The notes beneath the pieces are model-generated. The model was given only the letters and a program-made list of their open reading frames with translations. It made no database searches and was not told the DNA's origin. Below, piece after piece: positions 29,011-39,349 of a DNA stretch of 64,000 nucleotides. Location of the stretch: positions 1-64,000 of the forward strand of contig CP165730.1 of NCBI GenBank assembly GCA_041200185.1. Reading direction: 5' to 3'. This DNA is from G041200185 sp041200185. GTDB lineage: Bacteria; Pseudomonadota; Alphaproteobacteria; BNTO01. The first letter of the stretch is position 1. Every line of letters begins with the position of its first letter. The position numbers and the translations under genes were made by a program.

Positions 29011-30417
29011 ATGGCAGAAAAGTTAAATCTAGCGCCCATCTCTCTTGCTGGAGAGGAGGTTCTGCCGCTTGTTGAAGGCGGTAAGGGGATAGCCGTGTCT
29101 GATGGCGCTAGCTCTGGTGCCTGGGCTGCTGCGGGTGGTGTAGGGACCTTTTCGGCTGTAAATGCTCACATACCTGGACACGAAGAACTGTCGAGATTAG
29201 ATTCTTATTCCTCGTCTAACCGCCAACGTCGACATGCTGAAATGATTGAAAGAGCTATCCGGGGAGGGATTGCTCAAGCGAAAATCGCCTATGAGACCGC
29301 TTGCCATCGAGGGCGCATCCACATGAATGTCATGTGGGAAATGGGCGGCGTCGAAGATGTCTTGCACGGAATTCTCTCAAAAGTAAAAGGACTTGTTCAT
29401 GGCGTTACCTGTGGTGCGGGGATGCCCTTTCGTTTGGCAGAGATCTGTGCAAAATATAACGTCAAATATTACCCCATAGTCTCTTCATCCCGTGCCTTCC
29501 GGATTTTATGGCAAAGAGCCTACAGCCGACTTTCAGAGTGGTTGGGAGGAGTTGTTTATGAAGATCCTTGGCTAGCCGGTGGACATAATGGCCTTTCGAC
29601 GTTGGAGGATGAGGCCAAGCCAGAGCCTCCGGAGCCTCGTGCACGCCAATTGCGTGAGTCGATGCGCCAGTGTGGTCTTCCCGATTGGATACCGATCTTC
29701 ATGGCTGGCGGGATTTGGTGTTTGAGCGAATGGAAAGACTGGGTTGAGAATCCCGATCTTGGAACGATCGCCTTCCAATTTGGAACGCGTCCTTTGTTAA
29801 CGCAAGAGAGTCCTATTCCTGCTGCGTGGAAAAACAAGCTGCTTACCCTCAAAAGAGGGGATATAGTCCTCAATCGGCTAAGCCCTACAGGATTTCCTTC
29901 TTCAGCAGTCAAAAACAGATTCCTTTGTGGGATGCTAGCGAGATCAGAGAGACAGGTGGATTACGCGCCAGAGAGAACTGATGAATTTGCTGAACCTTTT
30001 GAGCTAGTAACGAAACAAAAGGTTTTTATTCGTGCAGAGGAGCGCGGCAAGATAGCAATTTGGAAAGGAGAGGGGTACACGATTCCTCTGCCTACACCGA
30101 GCAAGACGGTCATTTTCGTGACTCCCGATCAGCAGAAGGAAATCGACCAAGATCGAAGGAATTGCATTGGCTGCCTCTCCGCCTGCCGCTTTAGTGGTTG
30201 GCAGCAGGATTTTAGCCGCCCTGTACCTATCACGCCGGATCCTCGTACTTTTTGCATCCAGAAATCTTTACAGGCCATTTCAACAGAGAACAATCCTGAC
30301 GACTTCCTCATGTTTTGCGGACACCAAGGGTACCGCTTTGCCGAAGATCCCTTTTACGCAAATGGCTTCATTCCCACAGTTGCACAGCTGGTTGAGAGAA
30401 TTAAGATGGGAATGTGA
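29011..30417 (+). CDS. Nitronate monooxygenase-type flavoprotein
   Basis: 468 residues, resembling the NAD(P)H-dependent flavin oxidoreductase / nitronate monooxygenase (2-nitropropane dioxygenase) family. It has the TIM-barrel FMN pattern: GGVGTFSAVNAH near the start, KVKGLVHGVTCGAGMP, YYPIVSSSRAF, DPWLAGGHNG and PIFMAGGI-W, then GTIAFQFGTRPL. A C-terminal extension carries two Cys clusters (CIGCLSACRF and CGHQG). The substrate cannot be inferred. It lies directly after dapF on the same strand. Confidence 0.85.
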   Translation: MAEKLNLAPISLAGEEVLPLVEGGKGIAVSDGASSGAWAAAGGVGTFSAVNAHIPGHEELSRLDSYSSSNRQRRHAEMIERAIRGGIAQAKIAYETACHRGRIHMNVMWEMGGVEDVLHGILSKVKGLVHGVTCGAGMPFRLAEICAKYNVKYYPIVSSSRAFRILWQRAYSRLSEWLGGVVYEDPWLAGGHNGLSTLEDEAKPEPPEPRARQLRESMRQCGLPDWIPIFMAGGIWCLSEWKDWVENPDLGTIAFQFGTRPLLTQESPIPAAWKNKLLTLKRGDIVLNRLSPTGFPSSAVKNRFLCGMLARSERQVDYAPERTDEFAEPFELVTKQKVFIRAEERGKIAIWKGEGYTIPLPTPSKTVIFVTPDQQKEIDQDRRNCIGCLSACRFSGWQQDFSRPVPITPDPRTFCIQKSLQAISTENNPDDFLMFCGHQGYRFAEDPFYANGFIPTVAQLVERIKMGM

Positions 30418-31713
30418 GTATAGAAGTGAAGCCGTGCACAACTCATTATAGGGGTCGGTAAATTGATTCTAATTGCCGATTCTATCAACTGAGTGATACC
30501 TGTAAAGGCCCCCCCACAGGGGAGCTAGATTCTGAAACGAATACATGATTGTATACATCAGCTCGGTTTTCTGTGCTAGCACGGCCGGGTAACGTCGTCT
30601 ATCTACGGCCACCACCTTCAGTTCATCACTTCCTGCAGCAATAACAATGACGCGGATAGAAAATTCTGCTATCAAGTAGTTCAATGTACATACCGTAGTA
30701 TGCAAATTATAAGTAAGAATAAGTAAAAACATCTTTATTATACCTATTATAAAACCTGTTATCGGCTAGCTCGCTCACCTCCTTTCACTCGAATAAGCAA
30801 GAGCAGTTCTCCGTACGATGGAATCTCATTTTTTCAGAAACTCGGGAATTATCCACAAAAGCTTTTAAAAATCCGTGACACACCTACCAGACATTTTTTT
30901 GTCAAATGAACTCCAAAAAGGTCAATTAAGAACTTCACTAAACATTGAGAATAAACTTTTTTATCACTAGATTTGTACGAATAGGGTTTGAATGAGGCTG
31001 TTTTACATCAGCAGGGAACAAAAAATGTTACAAAGGAAGAGTGGAGGTTGTGTGAATTTAACCGATTTTATTGTAAAGCGGCCCGCAGCCTTTCTTTTTA
31101 AAGGGTTATCAAATCTTCATTGTTTTTAAGCAATTTTATGTAAATTTCCATAAAAATCTGAGCGTATAGTCCGAAATACATCTTAAAATAAGAAAACAAT
31201 AAAAATTAGTGTTATCAGGTAAATTCTCATTTTTGAAGGCGTGCGTGTTTTTAATTCAAGAAAGTAATTTTCACAAAAATCGCGTGTGATTTTTGCAGTT
31301 TCAAAATTCTTCCGGGCTCTGCTTATGGTCTTAAAATCTGTGAAGACAGCGATTCGATCCTGTGAAGTGTGACAGTTCCAGCCAGTGTTAGATTATCGAG
31401 ATTTTCGTAAAACTCACGGAGAACCTCCTTAGTCCCTACAAGCTAAAATGAAGGGTGCTGATCCTTGCAGATTATAAATAAAACTTTTATCGGGTAGCAA
31501 TCCTCACCAAAGATACATTCTGTCTTTTTAAATAATGCAAAGCTTTGTATACAAATTAATTAAATATTATGGATCAATTATATTAAACTCATTTTTTACA
31601 TAACCTTTTTTTATTTACACTTCATTAATGGAGTTTTTTCAAAGACCTGTCCATTATTATTTTATTAAAACTCCTTTGATTTGATGTAGGAACTAGTACA
31701 GTAAGATCCCCAG
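30418..31713. other. Gene desert, AT-rich
   Basis: No intact gene. A minus-strand frame at 30469-30732 (87 codons) reads in part like protein (DELKVVAVDRRRYPAVLAQK) but lacks a ribosome binding site; it may be a relic. One perfect DnaA box (TTATCCACA) lies at 30849-30857, but there is no cluster. Confidence 0.4.
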
Positions 31714-32304
31714 CTATTCAAGGAGCAAATGGGAGATGAGTATGGGGAGAAGTTCTAGCAATTTTTTTATTTTTTTGCGCTGGTGCTGTCCGAGAGGGAA
31801 AGACCAAAATGGCGAGAAGGGACTCATAATCTCCCAAAAGACGGCACTTTTGATCTGTTGGAACGTGGCAGGTTTTCTTTCGAGGCATCCAGCAATAACA
31901 GAAACGAGCGCTAGCTTCTCATCGCACGAATCAAGTGCGAATCCGTCGACAGCAAGCTGATTCACGAGAGAGTGCCACCCTTGCCGAAAGTCTTGTTCCT
32001 TTTGGGCAAAACTTAGTGTACAGGGGTAAGCCCTTTGAAGATCGATACGAACATAACGAGGATTCGTGGAATGGAAGAACGGCGGGACGAACTCCGTGGA
32101 TGTAAAAAAGTCGCCTGAGTCTACACTGTAATAGAGAGATCCCCTATGCTTTTGATCTTGGGGAAAATCTTGATGCAGAAAACTGGCTGAGAATGATGAG
32201 ATAGAGACAAAGGCGAATGTTGCTGCAAGGGAGAACGAGGTTGTCATAACCAAATATGTGAAGGCCTGCTTCCTAAGGTTCTCGCGATATTCGACTTTTA
32301 GCAA
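31714..32304 (-). CDS. Hypothetical membrane-anchored protein
   Basis: 196 residues from a TTG, or 177 from ATG at 32247. A basic N-terminus (EYRENLRKQ) precedes one hydrophobic segment (FTYLVMTTSFSLAATFAFVSI), giving a type II anchor or uncleaved signal, with the rest outside the cytoplasm. The C-terminal part is helical and ends in a basic-hydrophobic stretch (HQRKKIKKLLELLPILISHLL). No family is recognised and neither start has a good ribosome binding site. The long uninterrupted frame and plausible composition support a real gene. Confidence 0.5.
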   Translation of the reverse strand: MLKVEYRENLRKQAFTYLVMTTSFSLAATFAFVSISSFSASFLHQDFPQDQKHRGSLYYSVDSGDFFTSTEFVPPFFHSTNPRYVRIDLQRAYPCTLSFAQKEQDFRQGWHSLVNQLAVDGFALDSCDEKLALVSVIAGCLERKPATFQQIKSAVFWEIMSPFSPFWSFPLGQHQRKKIKKLLELLPILISHLLLE

Positions 32305-32612
32305 GAGGCCATTCGGTTTTGGAACATCTGGCTAAGGGATTGCAGGAGTACGCGATTTAGTAACAACGTTATTTTGCGTTGACATCAATAGAAAGTATAT
32401 AAAAAAAGAAGGATGTGTCATGGAAAAGCAATATCCATGTCTAAAAATAATTGATGATAAGTAATTTATTATCACTATGAAAATACGTTAGGAGATTGCT
32501 CTCATGGCACTCTAGAATGTGTCGTGAGTTCTCGTCCCTCTTCAGCTGGTAACTTGCCTTGAATTTCTTAAAGAGGTAGAATGCTGCTTTCGGAAGATGG
32601 GTTAAGACCAAG

Positions 32613-33833
32613 ATGCTAGCGAAGGCGAGACGGATTCCTGCGGCGGTTTGGATCATTAGTTTTGCGTCACTTCTGTTGACGTCAGCAGCTGCGATGTCCT
32701 TCAGTGTTTTTGGACTCTCTCTCGAGTATATGGGAGTCAGCAAGAGAAACATTGGGAAGATTGATGGCATTCTAGAAGGGTTTGGCTGCTGTCTTAAGAT
32801 GGTTTCTGGTTTATTGAGTGACGTTTTTAGTCGTCGAAAGGCGATTTTTGCGCTTGGGGCTCTGTTTACAACAACTGCAAAAGGGATCGTCCTCCTTACG
32901 ATGTCAGCAAAAGGATTGATCGGTGGTCGTGTCATTGATCGCATTGGTAACGGCGTACAAGCCTCACCGAGAGACGCCTTGGTGGGAGATTATGCGCCGT
33001 CTGAATTGCGTGGAACCTGCTTTGGATTGCGGCAGGCTATGGGATCTTTAGGATCTGTTCTAGGCGCTATACTCGTCGCCAAGCTCTTTGCAAAGTATAA
33101 CATCGAGTATCGAACTGTTTTCAAGCTGTCATTTTTTGCAGGATTAGCGGCTTTTTGCCTCATTACCTTTTGCGTCAAGGATTGTCCTCGTCTGCAAAGG
33201 CCGAAGGATGATCAGGCTAAGAAAAGCAAGTTTCGGTTGAGAGATATACCTCATTTGACGCCTAGATATTGGGTTTTGATGGTTATTGTTGGCGTTTTTA
33301 TGCTAGGGAGAATGAGTGAATCGCTCATTATTCTGTTTGCGAAGACGAAATTTGCTTTGGCAAAAACAGAGTCCGTTAGCGTGATGCTGTACTACAATTT
33401 AGCTTCAGTTTTGGCAGCGTTCACAGCAGGACACATGGTTGACCGTTTACCGCCGATCGCACTGCTCATGACAGGGACGTTGACGACGTTATCGGCAAAT
33501 CTTGCGATGCTCAATGCGGGATGTTTTGGGTCATTTTTGATAGGAGTTTTACTGTGGGGAGTTCAAATTGGCACAATGCAGAGCATCTTTTGCGCCGAAA
33601 TCGCGAGGCTTGTTCCATTTGAATATCGCGGTACAGGGTTTGGAATTTACTCGTTAATTACCGCTCTCAGCGTCATTTGCGCTAATTTTGTCTGCGGACG
33701 ACTCATGGACTCTTTTTATGCAGAAAAAGCCTTTTGGTACGGAGGCGCCATCAGTCTTGTAACCTGTATACTCGTAATCGCTTTTCGCTCCATGTTCGAC
33801 CAGCACCCACGAGAAGGTGATTCAGCCAATTAG
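32613..33833 (+). CDS. Major facilitator superfamily transporter
   Basis: 406 residues with about 12 hydrophobic segments in two halves. The MFS loop 2-3 motif appears as GLLSDVFSRRK and the loop 4 region as GRVIDRIGNGVQASPRDALVGDY. The second half repeats the pattern (AGHMVDRLPP). The motif around GNGVQASPRDAL is shared by a branch of uncharacterised MFS exporters in intracellular bacteria. The substrate is unknown. It is monocistronic and starts at ATG 32613. Confidence 0.88.
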   Translation: MLAKARRIPAAVWIISFASLLLTSAAAMSFSVFGLSLEYMGVSKRNIGKIDGILEGFGCCLKMVSGLLSDVFSRRKAIFALGALFTTTAKGIVLLTMSAKGLIGGRVIDRIGNGVQASPRDALVGDYAPSELRGTCFGLRQAMGSLGSVLGAILVAKLFAKYNIEYRTVFKLSFFAGLAAFCLITFCVKDCPRLQRPKDDQAKKSKFRLRDIPHLTPRYWVLMVIVGVFMLGRMSESLIILFAKTKFALAKTESVSVMLYYNLASVLAAFTAGHMVDRLPPIALLMTGTLTTLSANLAMLNAGCFGSFLIGVLLWGVQIGTMQSIFCAEIARLVPFEYRGTGFGIYSLITALSVICANFVCGRLMDSFYAEKAFWYGGAISLVTCILVIAFRSMFDQHPREGDSAN

Positions 33834-35179
33834 CCATGCCGAATTCCAGAAACACTCCCCATATAGGCGCCGTCTTTGAGGTTATTAAAAAAACATAAAC
33901 GAATGGTCATGCTCCAATAGTGGGTGGTAATTGTCACTTTAAAATTAAGTAAGCTACTCTAGAAATACGATGTAGCCTTCTTGATATTTTTCGTCCTTCC
34001 TACGCTGATGACACATAAGTGTGCTACTCAAGCAAACCCTTGATAATATGGAAGGTGAGATATACGACGATTTTTTCCTTAGTCAAATACCTACCCTCGA
34101 CAATTATACTTGTACATAATTTACAATTACTCTAGCATTATAGCTGAATAATGTAGTGGCATAGTCATGTTGTAGAAAATGATGGCTTGGCTTGTTATCA
34201 TAATCGTTATGTGGAGAGAGTCGATGCGGAGGAAACGTTGGTACCTGTCCGACACAGTGGATCTGACACTTATGTCCAGGTTTCTGTGTCCGTGTAAAAA
34301 ATCGATTGATCTAAATGATCCATAGGCGGGGGATCTCGTAGAGAAGGGTTTTGGTACATCCCCACCTTTTTTTTCTAGAGCTTCTGACGTTTGATGCCGC
34401 TAGTTGGCCCAGCAGACTTGCGTCTTTATATTGTGTTTTTTCGTTTCTTTCTGCGTCTTGTCAATTAGATGATTTTATTAAAAAAATGGTTTTGTATATT
34501 TTTTAATACACTGGCAATAAAGATTTTTATTCAAAATTTCATGTATTTGACCTGTATCAGGAGAAATGAGCCACGCGCTCTTGGGCCAATATCAACAAGG
34601 TGATTGAGAGCTTGCTTTTTTGGTTCTAAGCAATTCATGGTAGACAAAACGTTGAATGCATAGCTTAGAATTACTGATTTTACGCAAGAGAGTGTCTCTA
34701 AAAATGGTCCTGATCAAGCAAAATTGTGCGACACAATTGAAAAATCTTTGCTCTCTGGCAACGAAACAAATAAAGAACCTAATGCCTTAGTAAAATATAC
34801 GTTCACAACCTTTAGGACAATTGTACTTGTAAAGCGCGATCTCAAATCAGTATAAAATCAACTTCTTACATACTTCATCATATTGACCATGAAAAACAGC
34901 CTCAATTCAGTTTATCCTCATTGTATACGGCCCTCCCTACGACCTAACAGTTCCATAATCCCAACGCATTCTGCCTACTTTTAGTAACGAGAGACTCAAC
35001 TGTACTGTCATGCCATTTAGATTTTTTTATAAACTGCCTGATCTTAGCCCCTTGGAATCAGGCGCCTCAGGTGGAAAACTCTACAAAACTGGTTTTAAGA
35101 CTCAAAAATGTTCGTCTTTTGTTTTGTACCACCCGACCTCCTGTTATATTTTGAACTCCATCCATCACTGACCTGTTTT
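33834..35179. other. Gene desert, AT-rich
   Basis: No intact gene or RNA seen, apart from the terminator-like hairpin at 34328-34374. Long A/T runs and many stops in all frames. Confidence 0.45.
34328..34374 (+). terminator. Terminator-like hairpin
   Basis: GGGGGAT (34328-34334) pairs with ATCCCC (34358-34363) across a 23-base interior, followed by ACC and a run of eight T. No gene ends immediately upstream, so it may belong to a lost gene or an unannotated RNA. Confidence 0.45.
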
Positions 35180-35728
35180 TTATTCCCTGCATGACTTCCT
35201 AGAAAGGTAAATAAAATCTTGTAAGGACTCTGCATGTAATTGCTTGTCAGACCCGAATAAACAATGCAAAACCACTTTTGGTCTAAGATCGTCATCGAAA
35301 AATACATAATCCTCGTCATAAAGCCAGCACTCTTGCAAATATGCGAGGGCAAGTCTCACCTTTGCATCATATACCCGCATGCACCTAACGTTTTTGAAGA
35401 TGGTCTTTCTCATCCCAACGCAACGATCTATTCTTTTGGATCGATTCTTGAACTATCCATGCGAACGCACGTCTCATTGATTCATACACATCAAAATCTG
35501 CAAGAGTACTCCGAGAGAAGTGATAAAATTTGAATTCATCAAACCATGCGAGAGTTGATAACGACTAGAATCAGTGTAGACGGACCTCAAGGATTTGTAT
35601 TCAGCCATTGTGGAGCCAGAGGATTGAATTTTACACTCAGCTTTCTCAGAACCTATCGGGACCTCTAACGGGGGATGCATTGAAATGTTGAGAAAAAGCT
35701 GTAGGCCGCGGCTTCGTAGTACAATCAC
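35180..35728 (-). pseudogene. Decayed protein-coding gene, family unknown
   Basis: Three consecutive minus-strand pieces in different frames read like one protein: about 35728-35560 (KSLRSVYTDSSRYQLS), then about 35560-35390 (WFDEFKFYHFSRSTLADFD and RRAFAWIVQESIQKN), then about 35390-35180 (DAKVRLALAYLQECWLYDED). Two frameshifts separate them. The pieces join without overlap in order, which is unlikely by chance. No family recognised; no start identified. Confidence 0.45.
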
Positions 35729-35959
35729 AATTTATTAATTTTCTACAAAAAATTAATCGTCAACCTAATACAAGAAGTAATAACGTTACGTGGAGAGTAT
35801 CCTGGACGGTAGTGTAATAAACACAACCGATTGTGGTCAGCAGTTAAGAAGAGACAGGAGATCAATTACGCGTTTTGACCTCAATCCGGGAAGAATTTTT
35901 CTCGGCATCCTATCAAAAATCTCTCTACCAGAAGACCAGAAGAGAAGTGCATGGTCTAC

Positions 35960-36406
35960 CTATTTCTTAGAAAAAGCCAAGATAAGTTTGTTAAGAAGTA
36001 ACTCAAGACTAAAGGGGGACCTGGAATGAATAAACATCGCCCCTGCCTGAAGAAAAGTCGAACTCCCTCCGGGTTGTACTTCAATGTATTTGTCTCCCAT
36101 GAAGCCCGCAGAACTGACAGCTACAGATGAATCATCCGGCACCTTGATGCTCTTCTGAATTCCAAGAGTGACTACAACTCGGTAATCTCCATCAAAATCG
36201 ATAGAGGAAACAGATCCGACTTTAACTCCACCTATTTTAACATCGCTATTGAGGGCGATCCCGTCGATCGAGTCGAACATTGCCTTATAGGGAACAACTC
36301 CTCCTCGAGGAGTAGTCAACGTCGAGAAATATCCAAGGCAAAGAAAAACGAAGGCAATAGCAACGACAACACCACCAACAATGGTCTCCACAAGACTGCT
36401 CTGCAT
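35960..36406 (-). CDS. mlaD: Outer membrane lipid asymmetry protein MlaD (MCE domain)
   Basis: 148 residues from ATG 36406, which follows GGAGAG; the frame is open a little further up. One N-terminal membrane helix (VETIVGGVVVAIAFVFLCLGY) is followed by a single MCE domain (YKAMFDSIDGIALNSDVKIG, GVKVGSV, SAGFMGDKYIEV). MlaD is the periplasmic lipid-binding ring of the MlaFEDB transporter that returns phospholipids from the outer membrane. Normally mlaE and mlaF precede it; none is present within the window, so this copy is an orphan. Function depends on partners elsewhere in the genome. Confidence 0.88.
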   Translation of the reverse strand: MQSSLVETIVGGVVVAIAFVFLCLGYFSTLTTPRGGVVPYKAMFDSIDGIALNSDVKIGGVKVGSVSSIDFDGDYRVVVTLGIQKSIKVPDDSSVAVSSAGFMGDKYIEVQPGGSSTFLQAGAMFIHSRSPFSLELLLNKLILAFSKK

Positions 36407-38345
36407 ACTCTCCAGACAACAATACAACGACCCGCCTTAAGGATATACGAATCTGTAATGTGTGGGTAGATACGTTGCCACTTTGTGTAATGGCAGGGAG
36501 CTAGCTTTGATAGGAAGCATCCCTTTGTTACATTTCTAGTAGTAGGCAGTCCGGGTTAGAGTAAGTATCTACACACCGCAAGATGAAAATTAATGAATTG
36601 CCCTAGAGGATGTGATTTAATTAACGATAACTCATTAGAGATTTTACTTTCTATACTAAACACGTTTTATTTTACATAAATATTATCCAAGAGCCAAATA
36701 AAAAGGCGTTGTCACCAACTCGGGCGCACAAAACGCCACGTAAATCAAAAAAGGGTCACTCATGCACTCGTCAAAACAGCAAAACTTTGCAGTCTTTACA
36801 AGTTTTTTTCTATCTTTTTAAAAAGAGGAGAAAGTATAATATCCAAACTGCAGAAGATAATTTATTGCACATCACCCGTCATAACTTCCCGTTTTTTAAG
36901 CTGTTTCTACGATGAAAGGTCCTCCGTCACCGCTTTTGATTGTACAGCAATTCGGCTTGCTAGTAAGCCCGGGGCCATCACTCAGGTATTGCCGTTGCAA
37001 TTGAGTAGTTGATGATCCTGATCGATGAGCTAAAATATAGATCACAATATCGCACTAATGTACTAGACTGCACTGTTTGAATAGTACGAGGATGATTTTT
37101 CAGTCTTGTCAGGAAAGAAAAAGATTTCAATACGGCCTGCCAGAGAGTTGAGTTTTCGTTTAGTACAGCCCCCAAATAATATAGATTTCGATCCCGAGAT
37201 TAAAAAGGATTGCGGCCATCCGAAGTTCTGGGAAGACAAACCAATAACTCACAAATACATTCGTTGATTATAAAATCTCGTTAATAAAATATCCACAATC
37301 CAATAACTTCAACTCGGCTTTGAGACAACCAACGATTTTATTCAAAAACATGCTAACCGGCATTTACATCATCCATAATTGTTCTCAATTTATGCGGTAT
37401 AATGCTTAAATTTCATTAGTTTTTGCTTAGAAAGAATTCGAGAATGTTCGCAAAATGATCGCCATAAACACGAGGACATTCATCAAGTTCCATGGAGTCG
37501 TACATTTTTGTTGGGTTTAAATCTTTCGACTGCCAGACACTTGGGTCATCAAGTCAGGGGACGCATAGTCAATCGTTTTTCTATCCTCAATTAATTCTAT
37601 TAATGACCAAGATCGTGCTACATTTTGTCAACTTCTATATAAATTGTTTTAAAAAGACTTATATTTTGAAACAATGGTGTTTCACATAGATTATATGTAT
37701 AACAAAATAAAACTATATCCATAACTATTTTATAATATTTTATCATGGTTACTTATAAATAGAGGTCAGCAACTTTTAAAAAAGTACTCCATTTCCTATG
37801 ATTCGGGCCATACTCAATAATTTCTCATGACTACCATTATTTTCATTTAAATTGAGCTTTTGATATTAGAACCTAGTGTACGTCGTTGTGCCGAATTTTA
37901 AGGTAGAACCTTTCTCAAGTTTTTATACATTTTAGCCTTTTGCTAGCACCCACCGAACTTTTTGAAACTCTCTCGGCCCACACTCAACCAGTGATGAAGG
38001 TTTAAACTCACCGTACAGCGGGACGCTCGAGGACATTCGCATTAGCCTTATTATATTACAAAAAAATCAATACATTGACTCGTCCTTTGAGTCACTAGAA
38101 ACAATCATCCTCTTTGTTATAGACCCCATGATATATCTCTACTGTTAGAATTTGACACAAAAAACAAGAATACTATACATTGTTAACCAATTTATTGTGT
38201 GAATGGTATGGAATTTTACGGGAGGTATAAAGGGTTCAACTATGTCAGCTCTTCATCGACACGATATTTCGGATGCATTAAAGGGGGCATACGACCAAGC
38301 TGCACTTGGCTGTCTATGGGAAAGGCGTTGCTCTCGGATGTTTGG
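36407..38345. other. Gene desert with scattered coding relics
   Basis: No intact gene. Short minus-strand pieces around 36978-37175 and 37390-37600 read like protein (MELDECPRVYGDHFANILEF) but are broken by stops and have no starts. The remainder is strongly AT-rich. Confidence 0.4.
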
Positions 38346-39270
38346 GGGGATGTCCCCCTTCTCAATAAGTTGACTTTCTCAAGAGGGTTGCCCAAGAAAT
38401 TTGATGGATCTGTGGACTTGTTTTGTAAATTCGCAAGGGGTGGTTTTTTTATAGCTTATCATGGAAACCTGTAAATCTTGTGGAAGTACGCATCTGTGGA
38501 AACACGGAGTCAAAGACGGAAGTCAACAATGGATGTGCGCGGATTGTCATCGGACTCCGTGTGATGTTGATCGTCGGATTCTATACAAGAGGAGGAAAAA
38601 GAATTGGCAATTATCATTTATTTGGATGGTGTTGGCCTTAGAGGAGTCGCTCGAATCCTTACAAAGATGCAGTGCCCTAACAGTTATGCGCTGGATGGCT
38701 CAGGCTGGTCAGAAAATTGAACAAGAAGAAATTGAATTTCAAAATAAAATCGAAGCCAATTATACTGAAAATATCAAACCACAAAACTTGACTCTCAAAA
38801 AACTTCTCTAACCAGGAAGAAGTCAACGAAATCCCAAAAGAAGATAAGAAACACATCGCCATTCTCGAAATGGCCGAGCTTTTCCGTTTATCGGAAAGAA
38901 ATCGAATCCGATAAGGGTTTGGACCGCGGTCGATAGAGATTCGGAGGCTTTTGTTGGATTTTCCATTGGAAACGGAAGTGGTAAGAGCTTAAAATCCTTT
39001 TTAACTCAACTTAGTAAAAAACATACAGTTGATTTCGTCTGTACAGATAGAAATTGTTGTTACGAAGAATACGTCAATCAATCCTTCGAGGACGCTAAAC
39101 CTTGCGTATCAAAAGCGGAGACAGGCCTTGTTGAGTCCTTTAATTTTGTTTTACGTCATTATTTAGGGCGTTTAAAAGGCAAATCTGTTGCTTTACTTGT
39201 TAAAAAATTTAACGCCTCGCTTCGAGGAGCCAAAGCAAAAATCCGTAGCCTAGAGATTGTTGACAGCCCC
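38346..39270 (+). mobile_element. IS1-family element copy 2, longest copy
   Basis: 925 bp with ends GGGGATGTC... and ...GACAGCCCC, as in copies 1 and 3; flanks diverge right after the ends. It has no large deletion but several frameshifts. The right end lies 79 bp upstream of the vgrG ATG. No target-site duplication is evident. Confidence 0.82.
38461..39265 (+). pseudogene. IS1-family transposase (copy 2), inactivated
   Basis: ATG 38461 opens a zinc ribbon (CKSCGSTHLWKHG, then CADCHRT), then the helix-turn-helix region is split by a frameshift (VGLRGVARIL against CSALTVMRWMAQAGQKI). The DDE part is open in another frame. The first catalytic Asp has become Ala (GCC in place of GAC in copy 1, near 38873) and a T-run just after it has lost one base. 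The second Asp (CTD) and the Glu (KAETGLVES) remain. It is dead by both frameshift and active-site loss. Confidence 0.8.
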
Positions 39271-39349
39271 ATATATTTTTCACCTTCTCTTGTCCTCTTC
39301 CTATCTTCTCTGTAAATTGGCTCTATCAGTGCGAATGATGAGGTTCATT

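Noticed and set aside
30849..30857. Perfect DnaA box in an AT-rich desert, considered as oriC
   Set aside because: Only one exact box here, with another isolated one at 43670-43678. No cluster and no typical origin neighbours. GC skew would be needed to place oriC.
32441..32944. Minus-strand 167-codon frame opposite the MFS gene
   Set aside because: Mostly antisense to the MFS transporter; no start signal.
39257..39349. N-terminal extension of VgrG reaching into the IS end
   Set aside because: The open frame starts inside the IS1 right end and encodes a hydrophobic stretch not found in VgrG. The ATG at 39350 has a ribosome binding site.
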